A DNA stretch of 64,000 bases from Paenibacillus donghaensis (GTDB lineage Bacteria; Bacillota; Bacilli; Paenibacillales; Paenibacillaceae). The DNA is taken from NCBI RefSeq assembly GCF_002192415.1, contig NZ_CP021780.1, positions 5,580,001 to 5,644,000 of the forward strand, written 5' to 3'. Positions 1 through 8,439 of this stretch are shown piece after piece (positions within the stretch are counted from its first letter, which is position 1; every line of letters starts with the position of its first letter). Position numbers and translations under genes: made by a program. Below the pieces are notes generated by a model. It was not told the DNA's origin, made no database searches, and was given only the letters and a program-made list of their open reading frames with translations.

Positions 1-1331
1 GCGAGCATATCCGTTTCGGCGACTACTGCTGGGATGTGTATGCCAGTGTCAATCGGGAGTATGCGCAGCAGCCTGAAATGACAGCCAAACGTACAGAGAT
101 GCTGCATGCGCTGGAGCAAGGCAAGGGCAACGAAGCCTGGCTTGGCAATCTGACAGCAGAGCGGATTGTCCGGGAGCATGTCGAGGAGATGCACAGCTTC
201 GGCATAGACTACGATCTGCTGGTCTGGGAGAGCAGTATTGTAAGAGGCGGATTCTGGAATGCTACCTTCCAGCTGCTGCAGCAGACACCCGTGTTTGTGA
301 AGGAAACAGCCGGCAAGCTTGCCGGGTGCTGGGTGCTGAAGGTTTCCGGCGGTGACGGGGAGCAGACGGAAGAACAATCGGAGGAGCATCACCAGGATAA
401 GGTGCTGGTGCGTTCGAACGGGATTTTGACTTATACGGCCAAGGATATTGCCTATCATCTGTGGAAATTTGGCCTGCTCGAGCAGGACTTTCTGTACAAA
501 CCGTTTACAAGCGGCGTTTCAACTACAAGCCCTGCCGGGCAGCAGCAGCCCTATGGACAGGCGCGCAGCGTTATTAACGTCATTGACTACAGACAGGAGT
601 ATCCGCAAGCGATGGTCAAGCAGGCACTGGAGGTGCTGGGATATGCCGAACAGGCGGATCAGCTTCATCATGTGAGCTATGGCGTGGTTTCACTCAGTCC
701 CGCTTCAGCGGATGAGTTGGGCCTGGACACCTCCGATCTTAGAAGCTCCTACGCCATGTCTGGCCGTCAGGGGATCGGGGTCAAGGTGTCAGAACTGCTG
801 CAGCGGATGGAAACAGTGATTGAGAACGCCCGGCCTGACAGCAGCGGGCTTACCAGCCGCGAGATAGCCACCGCAGCGATCCGTTATTACTTGCTGCGCT
901 TCAATCTGGGGACGGAGATCGTGTTTGATTTCAAACAGGCGACGGAAATCTCCGGCAACACCGGCGTATACCTGATGTATACTTTTGCCCGTGCCAGCAG
1001 TGTATTGAGCAAAGCACAGCTCCCTATCCCAGCAGATGCGGCACTGCTTGCCTTCCCTGCACTGCCCGAGCCTGCAGAGAATGGACTGCTGAGACAGCTG
1101 GCAGCGTGGCAGGACACGTTGTATACGGCAAGCCAGGAGCTGACACCCAATACCATCTGCAGCTACGCCCATACGCTGGCTACGTTGTTCAACAACTTTT
1201 ACGGTGCCTGCCCCATCCTCAAAGGGGAACCTGCCACGATTCTCTTCCGGCTCTGGTTGACCTCCCGGTTCAGGGATACCTTTGGCGAGGTGCTTGAGGT
1301 GCTGGGACTGCCGGCGCCTGAGCGTTTGTAA
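1..1331 (+). CDS. argS: arginyl-tRNA synthetase, 5'-truncated by window edge
   Basis: C-terminal part of the cytoplasmic enzyme that charges tRNA-Arg with arginine. The frame is open from base 3 (reading HIRFGDYCWDVYASV before the first possible GTG at 36), so the true start and the HIGH-containing N-terminus lie outside the window. Counting from base 36, residues 127-144 carry the class I core segment SNGILTYTAKDIAYHLW, residues 241-246 read MSGRQG in the KMSKS-loop position, and from about residue 275 to the end is the all-helical DALR anticodon-binding domain (ICSYAHTLATLFNNFY). A tRNA-Arg gene lies 1.7 kb downstream on the opposite strand, separated only by repeats. Paenibacillus may carry more than one argS; which one this is cannot be told here. 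Confidence 0.9.
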   Translation, partial: EHIRFGDYCWDVYASVNREYAQQPEMTAKRTEMLHALEQGKGNEAWLGNLTAERIVREHVEEMHSFGIDYDLLVWESSIVRGGFWNATFQLLQQTPVFVKETAGKLAGCWVLKVSGGDGEQTEEQSEEHHQDKVLVRSNGILTYTAKDIAYHLWKFGLLEQDFLYKPFTSGVSTTSPAGQQQPYGQARSVINVIDYRQEYPQAMVKQALEVLGYAEQADQLHHVSYGVVSLSPASADELGLDTSDLRSSYAMSGRQGIGVKVSELLQRMETVIENARPDSSGLTSREIATAAIRYYLLRFNLGTEIVFDFKQATEISGNTGVYLMYTFARASSVLSKAQLPIPADAALLAFPALPEPAENGLLRQLAAWQDTLYTASQELTPNTICSYAHTLATLFNNFYGACPILKGEPATILFRLWLTSRFRDTFGEVLEVLGLPAPERL

Positions 1332-1360
1332 CTGAGGCAGCTAAGGAATACGCGATTCCG

Positions 1361-3056
1361 CTAAAGGAAGCCAGAACGTGCCGAACGTACCTTGCGAAGT
1401 AGTGCTAACGTGTGTGAGCGGTTGGGCGTACGTGTATATGCTCGGGGGGCGTGTGCGATGTGCGAAATACCTGCAATAATACATCTTTTATAGCTACCAG
1501 CGCCGCCAATGCTCAAATACCTGCGAAAGTACATCTTTTCTAGCCGCCAGCACCACCAATGCTCAAATACCTGCAATAATACATCTTTTCTGGCCGCCAG
1601 CGCCGCCAATGCTCAAATACCTGCAATAGTACATCTTTTCTAGCCGCCAGCACCACCAATGCTCAAATACCTGCAATAGTACATCTTTTTTCGCGCTAAA
1701 CCGCCTTTGGAGTAAATTTAGTCTGAAATGCCTGCACTATCGCAGGTATTCTTCTTAATATGTAGGCTTTCTGCGAAAAGCCTGCACATTTGCAGGTTTT
1801 CGCCGGTTCCCAAAGCGATGGCACATTCGTGCGGTGGCGGTGAGCGTTCTCCCCCCGAACGCACAAACAGCCTTCCCGAAGGAAGGCTGTCATCACCGTC
1901 CCGGCACGGGATACCGCCCCAAAGGGCGAATTGCGAAGTAGCGTTAATGTGTGTGGGCGGATCGGCATACAGGGGCGGATAAATGTAAGTGTGGAGAGCG
2001 GTTGGGCGTACGTGTATATACTCGGGGGGCGTGTGCGATGTGCGAAATACCTGCGATAATACATCTTTTCTAGCCGCCAGCACCACCAATGCTCAAATAC
2101 CTGCAATAGTACATTTTTTTTCGCGCTAAACCGGCTTTGGAGTAAAGTGTGTGGGCGGATCGGCATACAGGGGCGGATAAATGTAAGTGTGGAGAGCGGT
2201 TGGGCGTACGTGTATATGCTCGGGGGGCGTGTGCGATGTGCGAAATACCTGCAATAATACATCTTTTCTAGCTACCAGCACCACCAATGCTCAAATACCT
2301 GCGAAAGTACATCTTTTCTAGCCGCCAGCACCACCAATGCTCAAATACCTGCAATAGTACATCTTTTTTCGCGCTAAACCGCCTTTGGAGTAAATTTAGT
2401 CTGAAATACCTGCACTATCGCAGGTATTCTTTTTAATTCGCAGATTTCATGCGAAAAGCCTGTACATTTGCAGGTTTTCGCCGGTTCCCAAAGCGATGGC
2501 ACATTCGTGCGGTGGCGGTGAGCGTTCTCCCCCCGAACGCACAAACAGCCTTCCCGAAGGAAGGCTGTCATCACCGTCCCGGCACGGGATACCGCCCTGT
2601 GAGCGGATTGCGAAGTAGCGTTAATGTGTGTGGGCGGATCGGCATACAGGGGCGGATAAATGTAAGTGTGGAGAGCGGTTGGGCGTACGTGTATATGCTC
2701 GGGGGGCGTGTGCGATGTGCGAAATACCTGCGATAATACATCTTTTCTAGCTACCAGCGCCGCCAATGCTCAAATACCTGCAATAATACATCTTTTCTGG
2801 CCGCCAGCACCACCAATGCTCAAATACCTGCAATAGTACATTTTTTTTCGCGCTAAACCGGCTTTGGAGTAAATTTAGTCTGAAATACCTGCACTATCGC
2901 AGGTATTCTTCTTAATATGTAGACTTTCTGCGAAAAGCCTGCACATTTGCAGGTTTTCGCTGGTTCTCCTTAACGTTTGCACATTCGTGCGGTGGCGGTG
3001 AGCGTTCACCCCCCCGAACGCACAAACAGCCTTCCCATAGGAAGGCTGTTTCATGA
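1361..3056. repeat. composite repeat locus between argS and tRNA-Arg
   Basis: This gap has no credible gene. It is built from three alternating parts: a linker of about 100 bp (rich in GGGCG/GTACGTG, for example 1405-1465, 2139-2243, 2617-2722), runs of a 50-bp unit (AATACCTGCAATAATACATC... , starts at 1466, 1516, 1566, 1616, 1666; 2046, 2096; 2244, 2294, 2344; 2723, 2773, 2823), and a hairpin block of about 220 bp (1690-1920, 2367-2600, 2845-3060). The hairpin block contains an ATACCTGC/GCAGGTAT stem, a GCGAAAA/TTTTCGC stem and the AAACAGCCTTCC/GGAAGGCTGT stem that serves as the tRNA terminator. Two block copies end in a sequence resembling the tRNA 3' tip. ORFs across it change frame with each 50-bp unit, so it is judged non-coding. 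Confidence 0.9.
3024..3051 (-). terminator. tRNA-Arg terminator hairpin
   Basis: A perfect 12-bp inverted repeat, AAACAGCCTTCC and GGAAGGCTGTTT, with a 4-base loop lies 5 bases beyond the tRNA 3' end. It ends in only three T residues, so termination may be imperfect. Nearly the same hairpin occurs at about 1864-1891 and 2544-2571 in the duplicated blocks. Confidence 0.6.
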
Positions 3057-3130
3057 CGTCCCGGAAGGGATTCGAACCCCTGACCGTGCGCTTAGAAGGC
3101 GCATGCTCTATCCAGCTGAGCTACCGGGAC
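3057..3130 (-). tRNA. tRNA-Arg (anticodon TCT)
   Basis: The minus strand folds as a complete cloverleaf. The acceptor arms are GTCCCGG and CCGGGAC with discriminator G, the D-arm is GCTCAGCTGGATAGAGC, the anticodon stem is TGCGC/GCGCA around loop CTTCTAA (anticodon TCT, reading AGA/AGG), and the T-arm is GGTTCGAATCC. The 3' CCA is not encoded. Confidence 0.95.
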
Positions 3131-3180
3131 AGATATAAAGCTTAAACGATACAATCATATGTATTAATGCAACGTTACCT

Positions 3181-3208
3181 ATTATACCGCATTCGGATTA
3201 TTTTTCAA
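3181..3208 (-). promoter_or_regulatory. predicted promoter of tRNA-Arg
   Basis: On the minus strand TTGAAA (3203-3208) and TATAAT (3181-3186) are separated by 16 bp, a near-consensus vegetative sigma-A promoter. It lies about 50 bp before the mature tRNA 5' end, leaving room for a leader removed by RNase P. Confidence 0.6.
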
Positions 3209-3355
3209 GACTGTATCTGGTGAAAATATCAAAATTCTTCATTATTCCTGTGATTCATCCGTCAAACAGCCGCAATGGGGAGTGAACGGCTGCTCTGCCT
3301 TTCACTCCACCCTCTACCTTCTTGCGTACATTAACTGCGCCTCTCCCTGCGTGCT

Positions 3356-3712
3356 TCAGGGCAACGCCCGAAAATGCTCGGCCAGCTGCTTCTTCAACTC
3401 ACCAAACATAAACAGCTCCCGCTGAAACTTCGAACGCTCATCCTCAGGACTCATAATAATGCTGCCGGTAAAAGCACTCACCGACACATCCTTAAACGCC
3501 TCATGCAAATTGTTGTCGAACCAATCAGTAGCCGTGTCGGCATCATTCGTCAGAATCCGTACAATCTCATACCCGTCCTCCCGCTGGTCCTCCACAATGT
3601 AGACGAGCAATGCCGGATCGCTAACCGCGCCGGGCAGCACGCCCACCTCTGCGCAAGGCGCTCCGTCGTACTCCGTCATTCTGCGAATTTTGGCGTCTTT
3701 TATGTAATACAT
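3356..3712 (-). CDS. hypothetical protein, 118 aa
   Basis: A small acidic soluble protein that I do not recognise. It has no signal peptide and no membrane segment. It begins MYYIKDAKIRRMTEYDGAPCAEV and contains the segment YIVEDQREDGYEIVRIL. The start is supported by a purine-rich GGAGTGGAGTAGGG just before the ATG. It is convergent with nothing close and sits alone between tRNA-Arg and asnB. Composition and codon use look like the neighbours, so a real but uncharacterised gene is likely. Confidence 0.6.
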   Translation of the reverse strand: MYYIKDAKIRRMTEYDGAPCAEVGVLPGAVSDPALLVYIVEDQREDGYEIVRILTNDADTATDWFDNNLHEAFKDVSVSAFTGSIIMSPEDERSKFQRELFMFGELKKQLAEHFRALP

Positions 3713-3811
3713 CCCTACTCCACTCCTTCAGGCAAATTTCCTACTCCCCTAGTGTTCGGATAAGGACATACATTTTATGCCTCCCTTCGGCATATATCTG
3801 TATTACATGGC

Positions 3812-3925
3812 AAGAAGAACCGGCTTCGCCGTCCTCTGCAAGAGGCGGTATCCGGTTCTGCGGGAAATAGAAGGATAATTTATAGCGTATAGTCTATAAA
3901 TTCTTATATTTCAAAAAAAAGAAGG
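3812..3925 (+). repeat. dispersed hairpin element, copy A
   Basis: First copy of an intergenic element also seen at 36118-36176 and 58886-58990. Hairpin 1 pairs AGAACCGG (3816-3823) with CCGGTTCT (3852-3859) and encloses CTCT/AGAG and CGCC/GGCG inner stems. Hairpin 2 pairs AATTTATAG with CTATAAATT (about 3878-3903). It ends about 35 bp before the asnB start, so it could lie in the asnB leader. No T-box motif was recognised here. Confidence 0.6.
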
Positions 3926-3958
3926 ACAACAGTCGCACAAAAGAGAGGATGAATCATC

Positions 3959-5803
3959 ATGTGCGGAATAACCGGATTTATTGAATGGCGCGGCGATCTT
4001 ACCCAGCACTCGCAGCTGCTGGTCCAAATGACTGAAACGCTGGCAAACCGCGGGCCCGACGCAGCCGGCACCTGGATTTCAGGCCCTATCGCGTTCGGAC
4101 ACCGCAGACTTAGTGTAATCGATCCAGAAAACGGCGCACAACCGATGATTACCCGCCATGAAGAGAATACGTACGCAATCGTGTACAACGGGGAGTTGTA
4201 CAACGCCCCTGAGCTTAAACAAGAGCTGAAGCAGCGCGGACACCAGTTTCGCACCCAATGCGATACTGAGGTTCTGCTGCATGCCTATATTGAATGGGGA
4301 CCGGATTGTGCCGGGAAGTTGAACGGAATTTTTGCCTTTGCTGTGTGGGACGGTCTGCGTGATCAGGTGTTCCTGGCACGTGACCGACTTGGTGTGAAAC
4401 CTCTCTTCTACAGCCAGGGCGACGATGTGTTTGTCTTCGGCTCCGAGCCCAAAGCGCTGCTGCAGCATCCCAAGGTCCGGCCGGAGATCGGCGCAGAAGG
4501 GCTGGCAGAAATCTTCATCATTGGTCCGGCCCGCACCCCCGGCCAAGGCGTATACAAGGATATGAAAGAGCTTCGCCCGGGCCACGCCATGATCTACAGC
4601 CGCGAAGGCCTGAAGAGTTATGCTTATTGGCAGCTGGAGAGCTTCGCCCACACCGACAACGTGGAAGAGACGGCGGCCAAGGTCCGCGAGCTGCTGCAGG
4701 ATACACTGGAGCGCCAGCTGGTGTCGGATGTTCCGGTCTGCTCCCTGCTCTCCGGGGGGCTGGATTCGAGCGCGCTGACCGCACTGGCGGTCGATTATTA
4801 CAACCGCAATGGCCAAGGCCAGGTCGATACGTATTCGGTGGACTATGTGGACAATGACAAGTTTTTCAAAAGCCATTCCTTCCAGCCCGGAGCCGACGCC
4901 CCATGGATCAAACGGATGGTGGATGAGCTGAAGACGAACCATCATTATGTAGCCTTTGATACGCCTGAGCTGGTGGAAGCGCTGGACAATGCGCTGTATT
5001 CCCGCGATCTGCCGGGGATGACGGATGTGGATTCGTCGCTGTATTTGTTCTGCCGCGAGATCAAAAAGAACGCCACCGTCGCCATCTCCGGCGAAGCCGC
5101 AGATGAGATCTTCGGCGGCTACCCGTGGTTTCACCGTGAGGAAATGCTCAGCTCAGGCACCTTCCCATGGTCGGTGGCGCCGAAGATGCGCGCAGAACTG
5201 CTCACCCCGGAAATATTCGAATGGATTCGTCCGCTGGAATACTTAAGCGACCGCTACAGCGACGCTGTAGCCGAGGTTCCGAAGCTGGATGGGGAGACCG
5301 GCAAACAGGCGCAGATGCGTGTGATGTCCTACCTCAACATTACCCGCTTCATGCCTACGCTGCTGGACCGCAAGGACCGGATGAGCATGGGCGTCGGCCT
5401 GGAGGTCCGCGTGCCTTTTTGCGATCACCGGCTGGTGCAGTATGTATGGAACATTCCATGGGAGATCAAGACGGTCGGCAACCGTGAAAAAGGCATCCTG
5501 CGCAAAGCGATGGAAGGTATCCTGCCGGACGATGTGCTCTATCGCAAAAAAAGCCCTTATCCCAAGACGCATAACCCGGCTTACCTGAACGCTGTACGCC
5601 AGCAGATGCTGCATATTCTCGATGATCCCTCCTCTCCTATTCTTGGCTTGATTGACGCTGCCCAGATTCGTGAAATCGCCGCTTCACCGGAATCATCCAG
5701 CAATCTGCCCTGGTTCGGGCAGCTGATGTCCGGGCCGCAGCTCTTCGCTTATCTGTCCCAGGTCAATCTGTGGCTGAAGACGTACAACGTCTCGATTAAA
5801 TGA
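3959..5803 (+). CDS. asnB: asparagine synthetase, glutamine-hydrolysing
   Basis: Makes asparagine from aspartate, ATP and glutamine-derived ammonia in the cytoplasm. The protein starts MCGITGF, so Cys2 is exposed as the N-terminal nucleophile of the class II glutaminase domain (about residues 2-200, with RGPD and the GHRRLSVID motif). The C-terminal synthetase domain has the PP-loop SGGLDSS near residue 263 and the conserved SGEAADEIFGGY motif near 378. Its 614 residues match the AsnB/AsnH class. AGAGAGG lies 10 bases before the ATG. It is a monocistronic gene with a hairpin terminator downstream at 5846-5884. Confidence 0.95.
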   Translation: MCGITGFIEWRGDLTQHSQLLVQMTETLANRGPDAAGTWISGPIAFGHRRLSVIDPENGAQPMITRHEENTYAIVYNGELYNAPELKQELKQRGHQFRTQCDTEVLLHAYIEWGPDCAGKLNGIFAFAVWDGLRDQVFLARDRLGVKPLFYSQGDDVFVFGSEPKALLQHPKVRPEIGAEGLAEIFIIGPARTPGQGVYKDMKELRPGHAMIYSREGLKSYAYWQLESFAHTDNVEETAAKVRELLQDTLERQLVSDVPVCSLLSGGLDSSALTALAVDYYNRNGQGQVDTYSVDYVDNDKFFKSHSFQPGADAPWIKRMVDELKTNHHYVAFDTPELVEALDNALYSRDLPGMTDVDSSLYLFCREIKKNATVAISGEAADEIFGGYPWFHREEMLSSGTFPWSVAPKMRAELLTPEIFEWIRPLEYLSDRYSDAVAEVPKLDGETGKQAQMRVMSYLNITRFMPTLLDRKDRMSMGVGLEVRVPFCDHRLVQYVWNIPWEIKTVGNREKGILRKAMEGILPDDVLYRKKSPYPKTHNPAYLNAVRQQMLHILDDPSSPILGLIDAAQIREIAASPESSSNLPWFGQLMSGPQLFAYLSQVNLWLKTYNVSIK

Positions 5804-5845
5804 TCCTCTAGCGAGATTCCCGCTCTGTAGAAATTTGACCAAAAC

Positions 5846-5884
5846 ACAAACAGCAAGCCCCGGCAACGGCGGCTTGCTGTTTGT
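5846..5884. terminator. bidirectional terminator between asnB and aldo/keto reductase gene
   Basis: A 14-bp stem, ACAAACAGCAAGCC with GGCTTGCTGTTTGT, around an 11-base loop lies between the two convergent genes and can serve both. Confidence 0.8.
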
Positions 5885-5915
5885 TGTATGTTGAATAGGG
5901 TTCACAAGCTTTTAG

Positions 5916-6752
5916 TTAGAAATTAAAATTGTCCGGGTCCGGTCCGAAACGGTTATCCTCATTCAGTTCCTCGATTGCTTTCACATCGTCATCGCTGAGC
6001 GTGAAGTCGAAGAATCCCGCGTTCTCCACAATCCGCTCGGCATGAACCGACTTCGGAATGGTGATTACTCCCTGCTGCAAGTCCCAGCGCAGAACAATCT
6101 GTGCCGGAGTTCTGCCATATTTGGCCGCCAGCTCCTTCAGAAGCGGCAGGTCCAGATTCCCCTGCATCAAGGGACTCCAGGCCTCCAGCTGAATGCCGGT
6201 CTCCTTGGTATATTTCAACAGTTCACGCTGGGTCAGCAACGGGTGGAATTCCACCTGGTCCACCGCAGGCACCACACCGGTATCCTCGATGATATCCTTC
6301 AGATGATGGATCTGGAAGTTGCTGACGCCGATGGACTTGACCAGCCCTTCCTTCTGCAGATGCACCAGCGCTTTCCAGCTGTCACGGTACTTGCCGGGCA
6401 CCGGCCAGTGGATCAGGTACAGATCCAGGCTGTCCAGCCCCAGCTTGCGGCGGCTGACCTCGAATGCCTGCAGCGTGGATTCATATCCCTGGTCACCGTT
6501 CCAGAGCTTCGTGGTCACGAATATTTCTTCACGGGGGACTCCGGAATCGCGGATGCCTTGTCCAACACCTTCTTCGTTCTTATAGCCGGCAGCGGTATCA
6601 ATGCTGCGGTAGCCTGTCTCAATCGCTGACTTCACGGCATGGATAACCTCTTCGCCATCCTTCGTCTGCCAGACACCCAGCCCCAGCCAAGGCATGGTTG
6701 CCCCGTCGTTCAGCGTAGGTCCGCCCGAGAATGGTCCGTTCATTTCACTCAT
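5916..6752 (-). CDS. aldo/keto reductase family oxidoreductase
   Basis: NADPH-dependent reductase of aldehydes or ketones, 278 residues, of the single-domain TIM-barrel family that includes B. subtilis YvgN and 2,5-diketo-D-gluconate reductases. Family marks are GLGVWQTKDGEEV near the N-terminus, IDTAAGYKNEEGVG with catalytic Asp and Tyr, TTKLWN with the catalytic Lys, LYLIHWPVPG with the His, IGVSNF, and the cofactor-binding IPKSVHAERIVEN near the C-terminus. GGAGGG lies 7 bases before the ATG. It stands alone, divergent from the sigma factor operon. The physiological substrate cannot be read from sequence. Confidence 0.9.
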   Translation of the reverse strand: MSEMNGPFSGGPTLNDGATMPWLGLGVWQTKDGEEVIHAVKSAIETGYRSIDTAAGYKNEEGVGQGIRDSGVPREEIFVTTKLWNGDQGYESTLQAFEVSRRKLGLDSLDLYLIHWPVPGKYRDSWKALVHLQKEGLVKSIGVSNFQIHHLKDIIEDTGVVPAVDQVEFHPLLTQRELLKYTKETGIQLEAWSPLMQGNLDLPLLKELAAKYGRTPAQIVLRWDLQQGVITIPKSVHAERIVENAGFFDFTLSDDDVKAIEELNEDNRFGPDPDNFNF

Positions 6753-6878
6753 CGCTTAACCCTCCAAGCTATTCGTATTTGGTCATTCTTCCTTAACCTC
6801 AAAACACGTTTCAGAAGCAAAACCTCCCAAAATAAGTATAGCAAAGAACAGGACAAACCATGCATAGCGAAATTGGGG

Positions 6879-6906
6879 TGTAACTTTTATAGTGGAATTA
6901 CGTGTA
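6879..6906 (+). promoter_or_regulatory. possible ECF-type promoter of the sigma/ABC operon
   Basis: TGTAAC (6879-6884) and CGTGTA (6901-6906) lie 16 bp apart. This resembles ECF sigma promoters, which usually have an AAC-type -35 and a CGT-type -10. Transcription from here would begin near 6912 and leave a short leader with GGAGGA before the GTG at 6934. Self-activation by the adjacent sigma factor is inferred. Confidence 0.35.
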
Positions 6907-6933
6907 AGTAAGGCCGGGAATGGAGGAGAGATT

Positions 6934-7476
6934 GTGGCTGACGACAATGAACTGATGGCCCGGGTCCAGACAGGGGACAAACAAGCCTATGAGGAGCTCG
7001 TGTTGAGGTACCGGATGAAAGCAATCGCCTTCGCGGCCAGCTTCGTTCGTGATCTGTATACAGCGGAAGATATCGTGCAGGAGTGTTTCGTCAAAGTTTA
7101 TCTCCGCAGAGCGTCTTACCGGCCTGATTACAGCTTCCATACCTATTTATTTACGGTAATCCGCAATCAATGCATCGATTACTTAAGAGCCAGCAAGACC
7201 AGACACAAGATGGATGCAGAGCTAGCCGATGAGCTGAGCGACGGGCACACACCGGAAGAGATATTGGCTAATCGGGAGAATACCAAACAGATCTACGAAG
7301 CTCTAAACCAACTGGAGGGCGACTACAAAACAGCCTTGTATCTGTTCGCGATAGCGGATTTCAGCTACAAGGAAATTGCCAGCACCATGAGCAAAACGGT
7401 GCCCCAGATCAAAATCCTCCTGTACAGGGCCAGAAAAAAATTCAAAAACCAATATAAAGGGGTTGAAATCAATTGA
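6934..7476 (+). CDS. RNA polymerase ECF-type sigma factor
   Basis: Alternative sigma factor of about 180 residues. Region 2 spans ELMARVQTGDKQAYEELVLRY through AEDIVQECFVKVY and the -10-binding TYLFTVIRNQCIDYLR; region 4 ends in FSYKEIASTMSKTVPQIKILLYRARKKFK, a helix-turn-helix. I chose the GTG at 6934 because GGAGGAGAG sits 5-7 bases before it; the frame is open back to a GTG at 6892, but that has no ribosome site and would precede the predicted promoter start. It overlaps the next gene by four bases and leads a five-gene operon with an ABC exporter. It probably answers a membrane or antibiotic stress; the signal is unknown. Confidence 0.88.
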   Translation: MADDNELMARVQTGDKQAYEELVLRYRMKAIAFAASFVRDLYTAEDIVQECFVKVYLRRASYRPDYSFHTYLFTVIRNQCIDYLRASKTRHKMDAELADELSDGHTPEEILANRENTKQIYEALNQLEGDYKTALYLFAIADFSYKEIASTMSKTVPQIKILLYRARKKFKNQYKGVEIN

Positions 7477-7745
7477 AAAGTGAACAAGAATTTCTGGCGG
7501 AAATCTGGGCGAATGTAGCCAAAATCGAAGCAGAGGAGCAGCACAAGGCATTGGCACGGCAAAGACATCATTCGCTGATCCAAAGAACCATACTCCTGCA
7601 GCTGACTGTGGGTGTTAGCTTCCTTATTCTGATCTTGCTGCATAGCCATCTGGATTTCACTACTCTGACTGCCCTGTGCGGAGTTTATTTGGTGCTTGGA
7701 TACTTATGGGAGGGAAGAAATCATGAATACCGAAATCAGAATTGA
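7473..7745 (+). CDS. small two-helix membrane protein, possible anti-sigma factor
   Basis: 90-residue protein starting at a TTG that overlaps the sigma factor stop; AAAGGGG precedes it. The first 38 residues are charged and cytosolic in character (SEQEFLAEIWANVAKIEAEEQ), followed by two hydrophobic segments at about 41-57 (LLQLTVGVSFLILILL) and 63-80 (TLTALCGVYLVLGYLW). I recognise no family. Its place directly after the ECF sigma gene, with a soluble N-terminus and membrane anchor, fits an anti-sigma factor, but no zinc-binding HXXXCXXC motif is present. It overlaps the next CDS by 23 bp, suggesting translational coupling. Confidence 0.7.
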   Translation: MKSEQEFLAEIWANVAKIEAEEQHKALARQRHHSLIQRTILLQLTVGVSFLILILLHSHLDFTTLTALCGVYLVLGYLWEGRNHEYRNQN

Positions 7746-8439
7746 GAATTTATCGAAACGCTTCGGACAGAAACAAGCCCTGCGCAATGTTTCCTTGTAT
7801 TTTGAAACGGGAATGTATGGGCTGCTGGGCAGAAATGGTGCCGGCAAAACGACCTTTATGCGAGTACTGTCGACCTTGCTGAATAAATCTGGCGGAACGG
7901 TCACCGTATGCGGCATCCCCGTCGAGAATGCGAAGGAAGTCCGCAAGCTGGTTGGCTATCTGCCTCAGGATTTCTCGGTCTATCCGGGGATGACTGTCTA
8001 CCAGGCGATGGATTATCTGGGCACGTTGTCTGAATTATCAAGCTCGGAACGGGCCAAGCGTATTCCCATGCTGCTGCAGAAGGTCAATCTTGACGATTGC
8101 CACAAGCTTAAGGTTAAAGCCCTGTCGGGAGGAATGAAACGCAGGTTGGGCATCGCCCAGGCGCTGCTGCATGATCCCCGCGTGCTGATTGTGGATGAGC
8201 CTACGGCGGGACTGGACCCGGAGGAACGCATCCGCTTCCGCAACCTGCTCTGTGAGATGGCAGCAGACCGGATTGTCATTCTTTCCACCCATATTGTCGA
8301 GGATATCGAGAAGACATGTCAGAACATCGCGATTCTGGACAAGGGGCAGATTATCTACCAGGGGTCCTTGCTCGATTTTGTGGGAGATGAAGCGGGTCTG
8401 GAGAATGCTTATATGAAAAAGATGGGGGCGCAGCAATGA
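7723..8439 (+). CDS. ABC transporter ATP-binding protein
   Basis: ATPase subunit of 238 residues that powers the exporter formed with the two following membrane proteins. Walker A GRNGAGKTT is at residues 36-44, the Q-loop is YLPQDF, the signature is LSGGMKRRLG, Walker B is VLIVDEPTAGLD and the switch His is in STHIVED. The ATG at 7723 was chosen because GGGAGGGAAG precedes it and the protein then starts directly with the ABC fold; an upstream in-frame start at 7696 adds only residues lying inside the previous gene. Closest in style to multidrug/bacitracin (CcmA-like) ATPases. The stop overlaps the next start as ATGA. Confidence 0.93.
   Translation: MNTEIRIENLSKRFGQKQALRNVSLYFETGMYGLLGRNGAGKTTFMRVLSTLLNKSGGTVTVCGIPVENAKEVRKLVGYLPQDFSVYPGMTVYQAMDYLGTLSELSSSERAKRIPMLLQKVNLDDCHKLKVKALSGGMKRRLGIAQALLHDPRVLIVDEPTAGLDPEERIRFRNLLCEMAADRIVILSTHIVEDIEKTCQNIAILDKGQIIYQGSLLDFVGDEAGLENAYMKKMGAQQ

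Noticed and set aside
789..1172. Antisense ORFs inside argS, asnB, nifD and other genes
   Set aside because: High-GC shadow frames of strongly supported genes, without ribosome sites or homology.
1361..2766. ORFs within the argS-tRNA repeat locus
   Set aside because: The 50-bp period is not a multiple of three, so reading frames drift; proteins are repeat translations without start signals.
3764..3958. T-box leader before asnB
   Set aside because: No T-box sequence (TGGNACCGCG-like) or specifier-loop arrangement was found; the hairpin present belongs to the three-copy dispersed element.
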